Shown: positions 10,136 to 21,579 of the stretch, piece after piece | Layout: each line of letters starts with the position of its first letter | How positions within the stretch are numbered: position 1 is the first letter of the stretch | Origin: Nematopogon swammerdamellus | Taxonomy: Eukaryota > Arthropoda > Insecta > Lepidoptera > Adelidae | Direction of reading: 5' to 3' | DNA: 64,000 nt | Assembly: GCA_946902875.1 (NCBI GenBank) | Contig: OX336343.1 | Location: forward strand, 13,699,361 to 13,763,360 | Position numbers and translations under genes: made by a program | Notes under the pieces: model-generated | Seen by the model: only the letters and a program-made list of their open reading frames with translations | What the model was told of the DNA's origin: nothing | The model's database searches: none

Positions 10136-10439
10136 ATAAAACTGTGTATAAAATATCAGAATTTACCTCTAGGCGGGTTGGTATTACTAAAAATAAATAC
10201 ATACATATATTGGCAACATTGAAGTTTATGAAAATAATGAAATTTGTATCAAATCTTCAGCAGTCAAAGAATAAAAGTTATGCAGTTAAAGACAAGAAAT
10301 GTTATTAAGTAAATGCCTTGTTTATTTTTTCCTTTCCACTTTCATCATCTTTCTCTGTACTTTGTATTCTAACAAGAATTCAAATGATCGGATTCAGATA
10401 ATATTCAATATAATAAACGTTTTGCATGAAAAAAAAATG
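10136..10439. other. No recognised feature
   Basis: AT-rich sequence with no repeat or open frame that I can support. Confidence 0.3.
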
Positions 10440-10880
10440 TATCAAGAGCGAGTCAGGCTCCCACAAATTATGGTTCCGTACTAAAACACAAATATCTTTT
10501 TCCCCGAAAATATTACATAGTTAGTCGAAAAAATCGGCAGTTTTCCTGTCACCTATGGCCGAACCCTATGAAAGTGAACATTTTAGCTTTAGAAACCTAA
10601 ATGTTAATAATGAAAAAAAAATTTGGGGGGGGGGGGGGGGGGGCGGGGGGGGGGGGGGGCGGTAATTTTTTTGCACATTTTAAGCTATATCATTTAGACC
10701 ACTGAACTTATTAAAACCTGTAATCTGTCATCAAGATAAAGATCTGGCATAATGATAAAATGCCAAATTTCAAGTTTCTACGTTACTCAGTTTTCAAGAA
10801 AACCCTCTGTGACAGACGGACGTAGGTACACCGGAGTGAATGGTTCCGTTTTTCCTTTTAAGGTACGGAACCATAAAAAC
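10440..10880. mobile_element. Family H repeat relic with G-tract
   Basis: TGGTTCCGTACTAAAA at the left and TTAAGGTACGGAACCATAA at the right are the inverted edge motif of family H, with CAGACGGACG near the right end as in other copies. The interior holds an interrupted G-run of about 35 bases (10625-10660). Confidence 0.5.
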
Positions 10881-11237
10881 GCACGATTGAATATGAAAGC
10901 GGTAGGTAGAAAAAATACAAATTGATTGGATTTATTGGAAAGTGTTTTCAGCATATTCATGCATCAACGCCGAAATAATATTGCATATCGGAATTCAGTG
11001 AGAATATCCCACGATTCGGTAAATGCAAATGAATTACGAATTGAATAGAAATAGCTGGGATATGCGCGCCGACGATGATGATGCCGCGCGCGGAGGCGGT
11101 GGAGGTGGGGAGGGTTCAGTTCTATTCACACCGCCGCCGCCCCAGTATTGTGCAGAGTCGTATCGTGGTGACTGCTCACATAGCCATTATAATGCGTAAC
11201 TTAACGTTTGCATTGTGTGTTGCGCTTTGAAAACATA
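10881..11237. other. No recognised feature; short GC-rich patch
   Basis: About 11065-11150 is GC-rich with GGAGGTGGGGAGGG-like text. No structure or peptide was recognised. Confidence 0.3.
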
Positions 11238-11440
11238 TTTTATTATAGAAAACGCAACATGCGGCGCCTAACCCACCGTGAGGTGACTAACGACGCCCAT
11301 GGATATTTGGCCGTTTTTGCGAGGGTTGCGAATGCCATGTGGGCCTGACAGGTTTCTCTTGAAGGACCCGAGGCTGTTCGTGGGGGGAAATGTATGAGCA
11401 GAGAGAGCGTTCCATAATTTACCAATTCTGTAAATTCTGT
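11238..11440 (-). mobile_element. LINE 3' end, family E
   Basis: The complement of the family E ending is present: GCAACATGCGGCGCC then 'AACGACGCCCATGG' and 'GTTGCGAATGCCATG'. Beyond about 11370 the sequence corresponds to the ORF C-terminal region of the 54290 copy, but the frame is broken. Confidence 0.6.
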
Positions 11441-11610
11441 AGATTGTAACGAAACACGAGTTCAGGGCGTGGAAAAAGTTCTATGTGCAGTGGAAGCGGA
11501 CAAGGTGATGTGAGATGAGGTGAGATATGAAAAAGGTTACAAGCTTAAATTTTGAAAATGATTAATTCTAGAACGAAAGCATAGGTTATTGCAGTCACCG
11601 AACTAAATTA

Positions 11611-12054
11611 ATACATTAAATTTAGGAAATGATTATTGGGATCAATAGTAAAAAAAAGTCAAATAACTTAAATTAAATAAAAAGTTACAGTTTTCATACA
11701 AATTAATAGATACATTTTGTGTAAAAGGATCTAATGTTCCGCACGAACGTGGGAATGAAAGGCGCTCGATGATTGAGCGAGCAGGGACGAGTACGCGGAG
11801 AGAAGAGATGCGCGACGGCGCGGCGCGCCGTCGCGCATCTCTTCTCGCGGCGTGAGTTTTTGGACCCCGACCGTTCCCGCGCCAGCACACTCCCCCCGCG
11901 CGTGTCAAATTACACTAGACGAAAACATAAATTTCAAAAATTAATATCTCCAAAACTAGATACTTCAGAGAAAAACTTTGTTTACTTTTTTGTCTCATAA
12001 AAACATGAGGATTGCACTGACGAAATTAATGTACTTGCCGTTACAACACCCTAT
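11611..12054 (+). mobile_element. Family A TIR element, copy 3, with internal palindrome
   Basis: The left TIR is eroded (only TACATTAAATTTAGG remains). The right end TTGCCGTTACAACACCCTAT is intact. The GC core contains a perfect 22-bp inverted repeat (11800-11821 and 11825-11846) where other copies have a single GAGATGCGCG tract. Confidence 0.75.
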
Positions 12055-12289
12055 ATAGAAGATATTATTTAATAAAATACAGCGGTTGCACATCAAAACT
12101 GTGTTGTAATTTGTAGATTAAATTAGATATATCTATTCAAGAAACAATCACAAATTTGATAAAAGATATAGGAGCTTGTAGCTTGTACCTACGAGTATTT
12201 TCATAGTCTCACAGATGGAGAAAAACCGAGCACGGAAAATGAGCATTAGCTTTTATTTGATTGTAGTATGAAGCAAACCGTAAGTGTTA
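12055..12289. other. No recognised feature
   Basis: AT-rich sequence without structure that I can support. Confidence 0.3.
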
Positions 12290-12420
12290 TCTATGGGAAG
12301 TGTGTTAATTACCTCGACGGTACCCGGGCCGGGACGCCCCGGGTGTACCGACCGGTACGCGTCCGCGGTGAGTCCAGCATGTAGGGATGCAATCCCTGCC
12401 CAGTTTGCGTAGTACGGAGG
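12290..12420 (-). mobile_element. LINE family E internal fragment
   Basis: 'GGATGCAATCCCTGCCCAGT' and TAGTACGGAGGT match the 54540-54590 part of the longer copy, that is, the coding part upstream of the C-terminus. A GC palindrome CGGTACCCGGG / CCCGGGTGTACCG lies at about 12318-12350. Confidence 0.45.
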
Positions 12421-12710
12421 TACAGCATAGATTTTTGGCGTATATTTAGTTTTGATATTAGATACCTACCTATTAATTATAATCATGAAAGGAAAACTCC
12501 AGTGCCGTTCAATGTAATGGCATATTTCTTGAAAGACTGAGCTGTTTCGCGCACTGACTCTTTCGCGACACGAGATTTTCCGTAGTTCAATATGGATATT
12601 TCCAACTGTGCCTTACTCTGCCTACAAGTTACTTAAGTGCTATGATGCCACTCACCTTGCAGGTTTTCGTATCCCGAAGTTATTCTGGTAGAAAATGCCT
12701 AGAGGCATCA
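12421..12710. other. No recognised feature
   Basis: Unremarkable intergenic-like sequence. Confidence 0.3.
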
Positions 12711-12960
12711 AGTTTTTTTTTATGGAAACTGAAACGGTTTGCTACATCCGCGATATCAGCACATAACACCTTGGTGAACTAGGTGCCGTGTCAGTACTTC
12801 CCTTCGATCGTGCCGGCTACACTGAACTGGACGGAAAACGATTATTTCATAGCCGTTTCCACCGACCTATCATTCAGTGCGGTGGTACCAACCAGGGGGG
12901 GGGGGGGGGGGGGGGGGTTGGTACCACCGCACTGAATGTTACTTTATGTCCATGTTTTCA
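12711..12960 (-). mobile_element. SINE family B with inverted terminal duplication and G-tract
   Basis: The complement of the B tail runs to 12893 (GTGCGGTGGTACCAACC). A G-run of about 23 follows, and then the same 23 bases appear in opposite sense (12916-12938). The hairpin is perfect. Confidence 0.75.
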
Positions 12961-12984
12961 TTTGAGTGTAATAAATGTTAAAAA

Positions 12985-13310
12985 GCCTCCGGGAGTGCCG
13001 GCAGAAGTGAAAACTTAAACATCAACGTTGTGCATTTTTGAATATTTTGGAATGGTTAGGGAATAATTTCGCACGAATTGTTTTATTTATCAGTATAAAA
13101 GTACTATCATTTATGTGGTAAAAAATTTAACACTACAGAACTATTATAATTATTTCACATCAAAAAGTTTATTTCCCAGAAAAATCAACTTTCATCCATA
13201 ATTTCAACGAATCTTACGCTTTTTCGATCAGGCTACGGATCTGACGCGAGTTTAACATTTTTTACCCATCTAAAAAAGTGCCAAGCGCCGCTAAAGAAGT
13301 TTTCACTTCA
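12985..13310. repeat. Family C interspersed repeat, copy 2
   Basis: The left edge is CCGGGAGTGCCGGCAGAAGTG. The right edge is 'GACGCGAGTTTAACATTTTT' then AGTGCCAAGCGCCGC and GAAGTTTTCACTTC. The last motif is the inverted form of GAAGTGAAAACTT at the left edge. Confidence 0.45.
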
Positions 13311-14519
13311 AAAAAAATTTAATCTATAGTTTTCGATACAGATTAACCCCCCTGAAATATGCGGTATTGTAACAAAATTACCCAGAATTAGGTAGGAATA
13401 CGGTATAATGTGACATTGAAAAAATATGTTATAAGTGGATAGTGACTCATGCATGACTCGACTCGTTGGAACCGGATCGATCGGCTTGCTGATTCCTAAA
13501 ATATTGTTTTCCTGTTTCTTTTTTTAAATAAATTGTTAAACGCTATTTTATAGATCGAACGTCGTACGATGGAACTTGTGCTAGACGTCGGTACAAGTGT
13601 GCGTGCGTGCATTCACACGCAGTAATGTGATACGTTCCACGATCCCTACGACGGTGCTATCGCGCTCTCGCCCTCACCCGCCCACAGATGACAAGAGCGA
13701 GCGAGAAAGACGTCATCGCTCGCCCACCGGCGCGTTTGCCGTCTTTCCGCCCACTCCCATCACCAGCAGGCAATAGAGAACGAGAACGCGATACCACCGC
13801 ACCGTCACACGATCCCATCCGTGACAGCATGGCTTCTTAACACGCCATAACATGCTGAGGCGAAACAAACAACAACGTTTGTCAGTTGTCACTGTCACTC
13901 TTTATAACAGCAACCGGGCATGCTGCACACACGCGTCACCGACTCGATACAGACTTGCGTGCGTTCAACACGCGCCGCACACGCCGTATGAAGCGGCTGT
14001 CCGTGAAATCTGCACTATATGCAGGTCTCGTCGAGAACATATTTTTTCGGAAGTGATGTATGGGATGGGTCAATCTCTAACGATGGTTAAACGTAAAATC
14101 TTCAAAAAACATGAACAAATCGTAACGTCTATATTTATTTTATGCTTAGATTAGGTGACATATGAAAGAATTAAACTAGACGATCACAAAATCAGCTGTT
14201 CAGCTGGAATGTATATTTTGATCTATACACAGCTCTTCCGCAATACGTATATACATACGTTGCACTTATGTACTCGCTAGCAGCCGCTGTCGAGCTGCCG
14301 AGCCGGGAGCGAGAGCTGCGGGCGCGGATAGAGTTGGAGTAGCGGTAACGAGCTGAAAACAAACAGACAGATTATTTACTTTGATACTGATTTGCCGCTA
14401 TTGACACGAGTCGCTACTATACCGCTGCGCCTCTGAACCGACCACACTGAACCTTCCCCACCGAACAGCACATCTCTAAATGTACAAGTGCACTTTTTCG
14501 TATGCGTGTTTCTGATTTT
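13311..14519. other. No recognised element; GC-richer 13560-14060
   Basis: A 100-codon open frame at 13852-14154 matches nothing recognised. The GC-rich zone could be regulatory but shows no defined motif. Confidence 0.3.
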
Positions 14520-14736
14520 TGTGATCTACGCCGTCTGTCTGTCTGTCTGAGGGCTGTATCTCTTGAACCGTAATAGGTAGCCCGTTGAAATTTTCACAGA
14601 ATATGTATTATTATAGCCGATATGACAAAAAACAAATGGCCACTCACGCCATTTAGATGGCGTGAGTGGCGCTAGCCATGACATGGCCATACGGAACCCT
14701 CGGTGCGCTAGTTCGACTCGCACTTGGCCGGTTTTT
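14520..14736 (-). mobile_element. Family H repeat, short copy
   Basis: CTGTCTGTCTGTCTGAGGGC is followed by 'TTGAAATTTTCACAGAATAT' and ends ACGGAACCCTCGGTGCGC then 'GACTCGCACTTGGCCGG', the complement of the family H head. A 15-bp hairpin (GGCCACTCACGCCAT, about 14637-14670) lies inside. Confidence 0.65.
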
Positions 14737-14740
14737 TATA

Positions 14741-14885
14741 TCTCTTCATTAGATAAATGCAAAGCCGAAAATGAAGAGAAAAAATACATCCCGACCTGGA
14801 TTCGAACCTCGAACTCCGGCTTGAGCCACCAACGCGTTACCAATTCCGTCATCGGGTCGATGACGTATTCTCTCTTAATTTTCGC
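14741..14885 (-). mobile_element. tRNA-derived SINE, family D, copy 2
   Basis: Minus strand: 'GACGGAATTGGTAACGCG' (A-box side), GAGGTTCGAATCC (B box) and a body ending in CTTCATTTTCGGC then TTTGCATTTATCTAATGAAG. It abuts the family H copy. Confidence 0.75.
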
Positions 14886-15724
14886 ACCGTTGATTGCGTC
14901 ATACCTACTAGAGAAGATGCAAGCAACGATTAGAAAATTTAGAGAGGTTTGCAGGTTTTTTTTTATAAATATTATTACAAGTATTTTATTGACTATCCCC
15001 ATAATATTTTATAACACCGCTTACAAGTATATTGAAAATACAGCCTGAGAGCAATATTAAAAATTGTGCTCAGAATTCTGACTACAAAAGACTTAGTTAC
15101 TCGTAATAAGGTGTACCAGGTGTAAAGAGCCTTTGTAAAAATTTTATTACGTTGTTTACTCAATAAACATCAAAGTAAATAAAACGTGTAATTATCATTA
15201 TTTCCATACTTTGTGCTGTTTGCACAATTGATATTTACATCAACGTTTGAACATAAATGATTATTTCATAATTATTCTAATACGTATGCAATGTAAATAG
15301 GTAATATGTTTTTTCAGGGTATGCAAGATGGCGTTAAGTTCGCTGTTTGTTTGTCGTGGTCGGTCAGTCTGATATGCCTCACATTAGCATATTGCACGCG
15401 CAGGTCAAATTAACGCATCAAATGTTATATTATGACATCCCGCCGGAGCCGTTCTCACGTGAAATCGAATGCCACGCTCCGGTCTCCCGCAACGCTTATG
15501 CGGCGAAATTAACTTGTTTGTGAAATGAGATATTCGGCTGTGAATAATTGAAACGTCACAAAATTACTGCATTCACTCGCGAATTCACTAGCAGCGAAAT
15601 CGAGAATCGAGTAAAATTAATACATTGCTATTCCGTAGCGGCATTTCATATAAATTGCACCAGCGATCAGCCTCTAGTAATAGTACTCTTTCTGGATGTA
15701 CATATCCCTACAGAACATTGATTA
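14886..15724. other. No recognised feature
   Basis: AT-rich stretch. Isolated short open frames do not resemble proteins. Confidence 0.3.
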
Positions 15725-15729
15725 TAATA

Positions 15730-15845
15730 TCGATGTATCGGTGTACCGTGTGGGGCCGGTACTATAAAAGAATAGCCCCACTGCATCTCTCCCCGTGTAT
15801 GTCGTAAAAGGCGACTAAGGGATATGCCTCCTTTCATTACTAGGT
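15730..15845 (+). mobile_element. SINE family B head only
   Basis: ACCGTGTGGGGCCGGTAC is followed by 'AAAAGAATAGCCCCACTGC', GTAAAAGGCGACTAAGGG and TACTAGGTGGTTA. The same head precedes the B body at 47080. Here the body is missing after the GGTGGTTA point. Confidence 0.65.
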
Positions 15846-16240
15846 GGTTAAATGTGCAATAAATTTTGTTTTTATTTTAAATTTGACTCTAGATTTTTCT
15901 GTTATTGAATTAGAGGCCTATTCGGCCGGTGCAGCATTACCGGCACGAGTCGGGGATTCAGCTTTTAGCAATGTGATGATCGAGCAATGTTTCCGGAATA
16001 TTTTCAACAATTTAATGACACAATAACGCGTTATATCAATATTGTGTGTAGGTAACCTAAGCGCTTATCTACATTAGCATAGCATATACTATGTATTGTT
16101 GTGTAGTAATTAGTTAGGTACAAACTTTTAAAAACATTTGAAACAAACAGAATAACATGATGGATGAATATTTTTGTTTATAGGCAATTTGGTTAATTTA
16201 CTTTATCTATTATATTTTGTTGAACTGTTAAAAAAAACTG
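15846..16240. other. No recognised feature
   Basis: AT-rich sequence with no support for genes. Confidence 0.3.
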
Positions 16241-16885
16241 AATAAAAGGCACAAGGAAACTTGTGTGAACTTATACTTGCGTGAAATGTTCGAACCTCTC
16301 TCAAGTCACGGCGTATGTCTCAGATCAACCAGCTCCCGTCTCCTGTTAATACGAAAGCATAACACAGAGTATATGTCTCGCTCCTTCACTGTACAAGCAG
16401 CGCGTTTGTGGAACGCCTTACCTGAGAGCTTACGCTGTTGTCCTAGTCTGGCAATCTTCAAAAAACAGCTGAAAGAATATTACTTACTTAAACATACCTA
16501 AATAAATATGTCATTATTATTTATTATTATTATAAAAAAAAAATTGTTTTCTAATTGTTAATATTGTCTGGTAATGTTTTGGTTTTATACCTTTTTGTTG
16601 TTGTCATCTGTCATTCATTCATTCATAGTTATTCCTATATTATATACATATCTGTAATTCAACAATGCTGGTTGTTCTGTAACTTATATTTTTCCTATGT
16701 GCTAGCTACCACACTGTAAAGTATTCTTTTGATGTAACACCAATAGGGGGACAGGAGGAGATTACCTTAAGGTAAAATGCCCTCCTATTGGATGAAATTA
16801 AATTATGTAAATTAATTTGAAAAAATGTACCAACATAGCATAGGTAATGATTTCATCCAATAAACGGTTATTTATTATTTATTAA
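16241..16885 (+). mobile_element. 5'-truncated LINE with 3' UTR
   Basis: An ORF C-terminus (16265-16501) is followed by an AT-rich 3' region. A hairpin lies at about 16740-16793 (CCAATAGGGGG / CTCCTATTGG). The unit ends AATAAACGGTTATTTATT with a TTTATT tail. The layout is that of a truncated LINE insertion. Confidence 0.55.
16265..16501 (+). pseudogene. LINE ORF2 C-terminal fragment
   Basis: The peptide contains SRSFTVQAARLWNALPESLR followed by FKKQLKEY near the end. The 'F-x-x-x-A-x-x-LWN-x-LP ... F-K-x-x-L-K' pattern is typical of the C-terminal tail of Jockey/CR1-group reverse transcriptases. About 78 codons remain, and the polymerase domain is absent. The frame is intact to its stop. Confidence 0.65.
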
Positions 16886-17811
16886 GGAAAACTCTAAATA
16901 CAGAAGCGTCGATTAAGAAAATACAAATTAAATAAAAAATACAAAAATATAAAGTAAAGTATTTCAAATCTACGCTTCAAATGGTAATAATAATTTATTC
17001 AATCACAATAAATAATTTCATATTAACCATACGGCGCATCGCAGCGTAGGTAGTAATTATATAAAAAACGCGCTCCGGTTACCCTACTCGGTTCATTTTA
17101 CTAAGCTAGAGCGATAGGGAACCGGTGGTGGTGGGAGAAAGAAAGGGATGTAAGTACTCGATAATTTCATCGTAAGTCTGAATTTATAGTTTTTTTCCGT
17201 GTTTTGAAAGAAACAATGTGTCCAATTTTAACAATAACCATGGGATAAATGTCATATGTATTTCTTGGTTTTTTAATGGGGACCAATTATTCGTTTCGCG
17301 ATTTTTTTCCATTGACCAAAGTTAAAGCTATTCCATCAAAAAATTATAAATGTGGTTCGGATTTTGGATATACCTGAAATAAATTTCATATGCATGAATT
17401 GCGCTCAGTTCAGGCTTGAATTAAACATAAGCTAGCTTCGTGTATACGTATAAGCCTTAAAGCATAAAGTATTTAAAAGAAGTTATTTTTTAAAATATAA
17501 GAATAAAACATCCAACCAGCTCTGTAGTACAGAACATAAAATCGCAGTCCGCGAGAAAATTGCGCGGCGAGGACGAGTGCTCCCTAGCGCATTATTCAGA
17601 GCGTATTCAATCCCCGCAAACGGAGAACTCATTTCGTTTCAATAGTTGATAGGTGCTGGAATGCGGTTTAGAAGCGAGACCGTCGCTCCACCCTCAAGAC
17701 CAACACTCCGCAGACTGTTTTTATTCAAGTTTGCCAGCGAGATACCTATATTACTAGAGGATGCGTTGCGAAGGAAGTTTCAAAGAAATTTAGTCGACAC
17801 AACCTGAGGTA
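16886..17811. other. No recognised feature
   Basis: AT-rich with a GC-rich patch at 17540-17700. No open frame is of interest. Confidence 0.3.
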
Positions 17812-18200
17812 TCATGAAGAGAACTTGTTGTTTACTACGTCGAAAGCTTTCGATAAGTCGACAAATACACCCGCTACACTATCGCCTTCGTCCAGTGCCT
17901 GGAGAATTGCCTTCGTTAATTCATACGTGACCGATGATGTTGATTTTCTGGGCTTGAAACCGTGTTGGTTTTGGGAAAGGATGTTATTGGTTTCTACAAA
18001 ATGTAACAGTTGATTGTGCATGGTTTTTTCGAAGACTTTGGAAAACACTGGCAACACGGATACAGGTCTATAGTTTTCCGGTAAGGCTTTATATCCTTTT
18101 TTTTATAGAGATGTATTAGTTTCACGCATTTCAGTTTCCTGGGGAAAATACCTGTTTCAAAAGAAAGATTTATCAACTCCTCAGACGAACTTTGAGGCAG
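17812..18200 (-). pseudogene. Non-LTR reverse transcriptase fragment, frameshifted
   Basis: The minus-strand frame starts near 18200 with LINLSFETGIFPRKLKCVKL. It breaks after KKKDIKPYRK and resumes in another frame at 18057 with LPVFSKVFEKTMHNQLLHF, then NQHGFKPRKST, then FVDLSKAFDVV. These are RT blocks 1, 2 and 3(A) of non-LTR enzymes: the D of LSKAFD is the first catalytic Asp. The downstream GxPQGS and FxDD blocks are absent. A frameshift lies near 18060-18090. Confidence 0.8.
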
Positions 18201-18504
18201 GCGGTGCGTGGACTCCGCGTGTAGTGACGTCGTCGTTGCGCGTCGTCGGCGGTTTGCGATCGTCTAACTCAGGTGCGGCTGGCTATCTTCAACTCGGTCT
18301 CACATGGCGCGCTTCCCGAGTGCACACTCTAGTAAGAAGTGCATTATAACTCTCTGAGGTTTGCGTTATTGTTTGTTGAGGGCTGTGCCCACGTGGAAAG
18401 AAATAAATGCCTAGAAGAACTGTTGACGCATTTATTCACCTGCTCAACGTGTCGAGGAGGTGAAACAATGTGAATAAAGACGATATTTCAAATATATGTT
18501 TATC
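18201..18504. other. No recognised feature
   Basis: A GC-richer 100 bp follows the RT fragment; nothing specific was seen. Confidence 0.3.
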
Positions 18505-18506
18505 TA

Positions 18507-18934
18507 CAGTATAATCTCGATTATCCGAGCTATTGTGAACCAGGCCTACCTTGGATAATCAAAAGCTCAGATAAGACGGAATTTATTGAACTATAGTCAG
18601 ATAAAGCCACATTTTTCGATAACTATATTTGTGCTATTCATATTCTAAAATCAGGTGTCGAACTCAGCGCCCATGGCTTCACCGAACATCCGGACCCCTT
18701 GCAATTCGGTGAAGGTATGGATCGAGCACGAAGTACTTACGAGCTACAGCCCGCTAGATATTCAGCTCTCGTCAAGCCCTCGTCGGCTAGTTTGCGTTGA
18801 CGCCGATATGGCCGGGTTTTATTGAATTTAAAAAAATCTTGTTCCTCCAAAAAATATAAAAATTTTGCATCTCGGTTAAGCTAGGTTAAATGCGACCTCG
18901 GTTAATGCGACCTCGGATAATCCGGGTTCTACTG
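18507..18934. mobile_element. Non-autonomous pogo/Tigger-like element
   Basis: The left end CAGTATAATCTCGATTATCC and the right end (complement) CAGTAGAACCCGGATTATCC are inverted repeats with TA on both sides (18505-18506 and 18935-18936). The CAGTA...GATTATCCG terminus and TA target are hallmarks of the pogo/Tigger branch of Tc1/mariner. At 428 bp it cannot encode a transposase, so it would depend on one in trans. Confidence 0.8.
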
Positions 18935-18936
18935 TA

Positions 18937-20265
18937 TATCAAACTTGTTTACTCACTTATCTTCTGTCAGTAAAAGTAGGAGGAAGAACCGAAGTAATTT
19001 CTGCCCCTGAAAAGGGGACGAGCTACGACGCTGTATAATAATTGCTACTCCAGAATCTTCATGTTATAAATGTTTTTTTTGTTAACGATGAAAGGGCAGC
19101 AGTAGGTATTAAGGTGGTGGCTGCAATTCAGGCGTGCTTAGTTTCATCACCTTGAAAATAGGGAAGTGACCTGCATTTTAAAGTGGGTCTGAATTATACA
19201 ACACACATACTACCAATTGATCGAATACCTGTGCTTGGAAATTAACAATTCACGCCTCATCGTAACCATAATTTTCATCCCATCGTCCCTCAGTCCTTCT
19301 TTGGGCGCGGGCTTCCCTGATTTTAATTAAAGGGTGTTATAATTCATTCATGAACCCAGGATACAGCAAACAGTTCATCTATATATGGCGCCTCCGTCGT
19401 CGTCGCCCCCGAGTCAGCTAGTCTATGATATATAGCCCCAATATTGTATCACGTGATAATCGCAAACACAAGGACGTTTCTGAAATAATATCAAGGAACA
19501 TTCTATGGTAGAAACTTTATTGTTAAATAATTTCATAATGTTCATATTCTACGGATGCTATACACAATTTTTCACAGCAATCACAGATAGGACATGGTAG
19601 TAGGATAGTAGGATAGATAGGAGGGAAAGCGTTCCCGATTTTTCTGGTTCTATAAAAAAATTTAAGTATGTGCATATACACAGCATAAATTAATTATGTA
19701 AAGTGTTACATTTTTCGTGGTGGGATTTTTTTTTTATTTCACTGAAATTTGATTACATATGTATGTGCCACTAAATAATTTATAACGTATATCTTTTTTA
19801 AATGATCAATTTATAAATTTTTCGACACTTGTATGAAATTGAGCAAACAATTCTCTAAATAAATAGTTTTTCCAAAAGTGGTTCATCACATTATTAATAA
19901 CACAAGATAGTAATCTCTGCCTAATGCTGATGTAGAAAGGGGACGAAGGAATTAGAGGATCAAACACTATGTAGCACATATTTTCAATGACGTTGTAAAG
20001 TGGCGCATCTCCGCTGACCGCACCGCGCCTCCCCGCTCCGCAGAGCCGCAGTGTGCCTCATAGTAAAGCTGGATCAGCTCTAGGAGGCTTCATCCAACAA
20101 TAGCCGCGTCTCACCCCCGCGCCGCGCAAGCCAGCCCTACTAGGTACCTCCGCACCGCTCTACGTGACCGACCCGACGACCACCCGAGTATATATTATTG
20201 TATATATTCTTTATTGAGCATTCATAAGGTAGTTTTATTACTCTTGAACTTGACACGACTTGTTT
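18937..20265. other. No recognised feature; GC-rich near 20000-20170
   Basis: Long AT-rich stretch, then about 170 bp of C-rich sequence. No motif supports a promoter call. Confidence 0.3.
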
Positions 20266-20480
20266 TTAGGATTCCGTATCCCTACGGAAGCAATTTCCGA
20301 CTGCGGTCACTTTCGACCCCACTGCTCAGTTCATTTGAATAATGGTGTGATGCTTTATAGCCTTTATGGGAGATATGTCGCATAACATAGAAAAATTTAC
20401 AAGCGAATAGGTCAAACCGTTCTTGAGTTATTATAAGCGAACATACATATATAGATACATATACACATACATACAGTTTA
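20266..20480. repeat. Family H-like fragment
   Basis: TTTTTAGGATTCCGTATCCC resembles the GGTTCCGTA edge of family H, and later 'CAAACCGTTCTTGAGTTATT' matches the 3' part of such repeats. It is strongly diverged. Confidence 0.3.
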
Positions 20481-20494
20481 ATCTTATAATAATA

Positions 20495-20680
20495 CTAGCT
20501 GTGCCCACGACTTCGTCCGCGTGGACTTATCACGACGCCATCTATCGGGTTCAGTTGTATTTTCAAACCATCCAGGGACCCACTCAAATATACACACAAA
20601 ATTTCATCCAAATTGGACCAGCCGTTTAGGCGGAGTTGGGTGATAAACACACGTACAGAAGAATTATATATATAAAGAGG
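20495..20680 (+). mobile_element. Diverged family I-type repeat
   Basis: ACTAGCTGTGCCCACGACTT at the start and 'CCAGCCGTTTAGGCGGAGTT' with GATAAACACACGTACAGA near the end are the common layout of short LINE-like copies in Lepidoptera. It ends with TATATATAAAGAGGATG. Confidence 0.55.
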
Positions 20681-21297
20681 ATGTAGTATGTATAGGGATG
20701 CACACATACTTGTACAAACATACGCTGCCCAACATTGTAACCCTCCTTTTGGCTGCTTCACCGTAGTAAAAAGGAATGTGAGAAGCAATCACATAACACT
20801 TCACACCAGTATCTAACCACAAAAGCCTTTGCCGGAAGCGTCCGTCGTCCCGCGACAAAGCACACGACAAATGGCTTACGAAAAGTTAACAAAAACTTGT
20901 CCAAACTAACGTAAAGGATTGTTTCAGAAGTCGCAACGCAGACATCCATCAAGAATCCACTCCTCGTTTTTCACGCAAGAAAAAATAAATTCGTTGCAAA
21001 CAGTCCGCGCGACGTCTCTAGAGGGGCCGCGGGACCCGCAGCATCCCCCGCGGTGCCGCCACGCGACGCGACATCAAAACAAATCGAGAAACCGGTTTCC
21101 TCGGATTTCGTTCCTTCTTGTTTCGAATTTCACACCCGTCTCTATTTGAGTGTTCGTCAAACCGCTAGCGACGCCCGCCGCGCCCCTAGCGCAGCGCTGG
21201 GAGTATTCAAATCCAATATTTATTTATTGGGGGATGATGGTATGGTTTAACACTTATTGTCTACGTAGATCTTAATATGCTTTATTGTTTTATATAA
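20681..21297. other. No recognised feature; GC-rich 21000-21200
   Basis: A few overlapping short open frames are of opposite strand and unlike known proteins. Confidence 0.3.
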
Positions 21298-21420
21298 AAC
21301 TAGCTGTTGCCCGCGGCTTCGCTCGCGTGAAATTCGTATTTCGAAGAAGAATCTAAGTAACTAAGGGCGAGGCCGAAGGCCGAGCTGCAGGGAACAAGTC
21401 CACCCATGCCATACATAAAA
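21298..21420 (+). mobile_element. Family I repeat, truncated copy
   Basis: It opens with ACTAGCTGTTGCCCGCGGCT then CGCTCGCGTGAAATTCG and fades after about 120 bp. Confidence 0.55.
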
Positions 21421-21579
21421 GTGCCATATATTAATATTGTATATCTTTAATAGCACGTTTTTACGGTGTTCACATTAAGTTTATACATAAATAACGAAAA
21501 ATATAAAAAAATTACATAAAAATTATTATGCTTGTATTAGATAGACATAGATAAACCGTCTTTATAGCTGTATATATAT

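Noticed and set aside
12318..12350. CGGTACCCGGG palindrome as a regulatory site
   Set aside because: It lies within a LINE fragment and has no supporting context.
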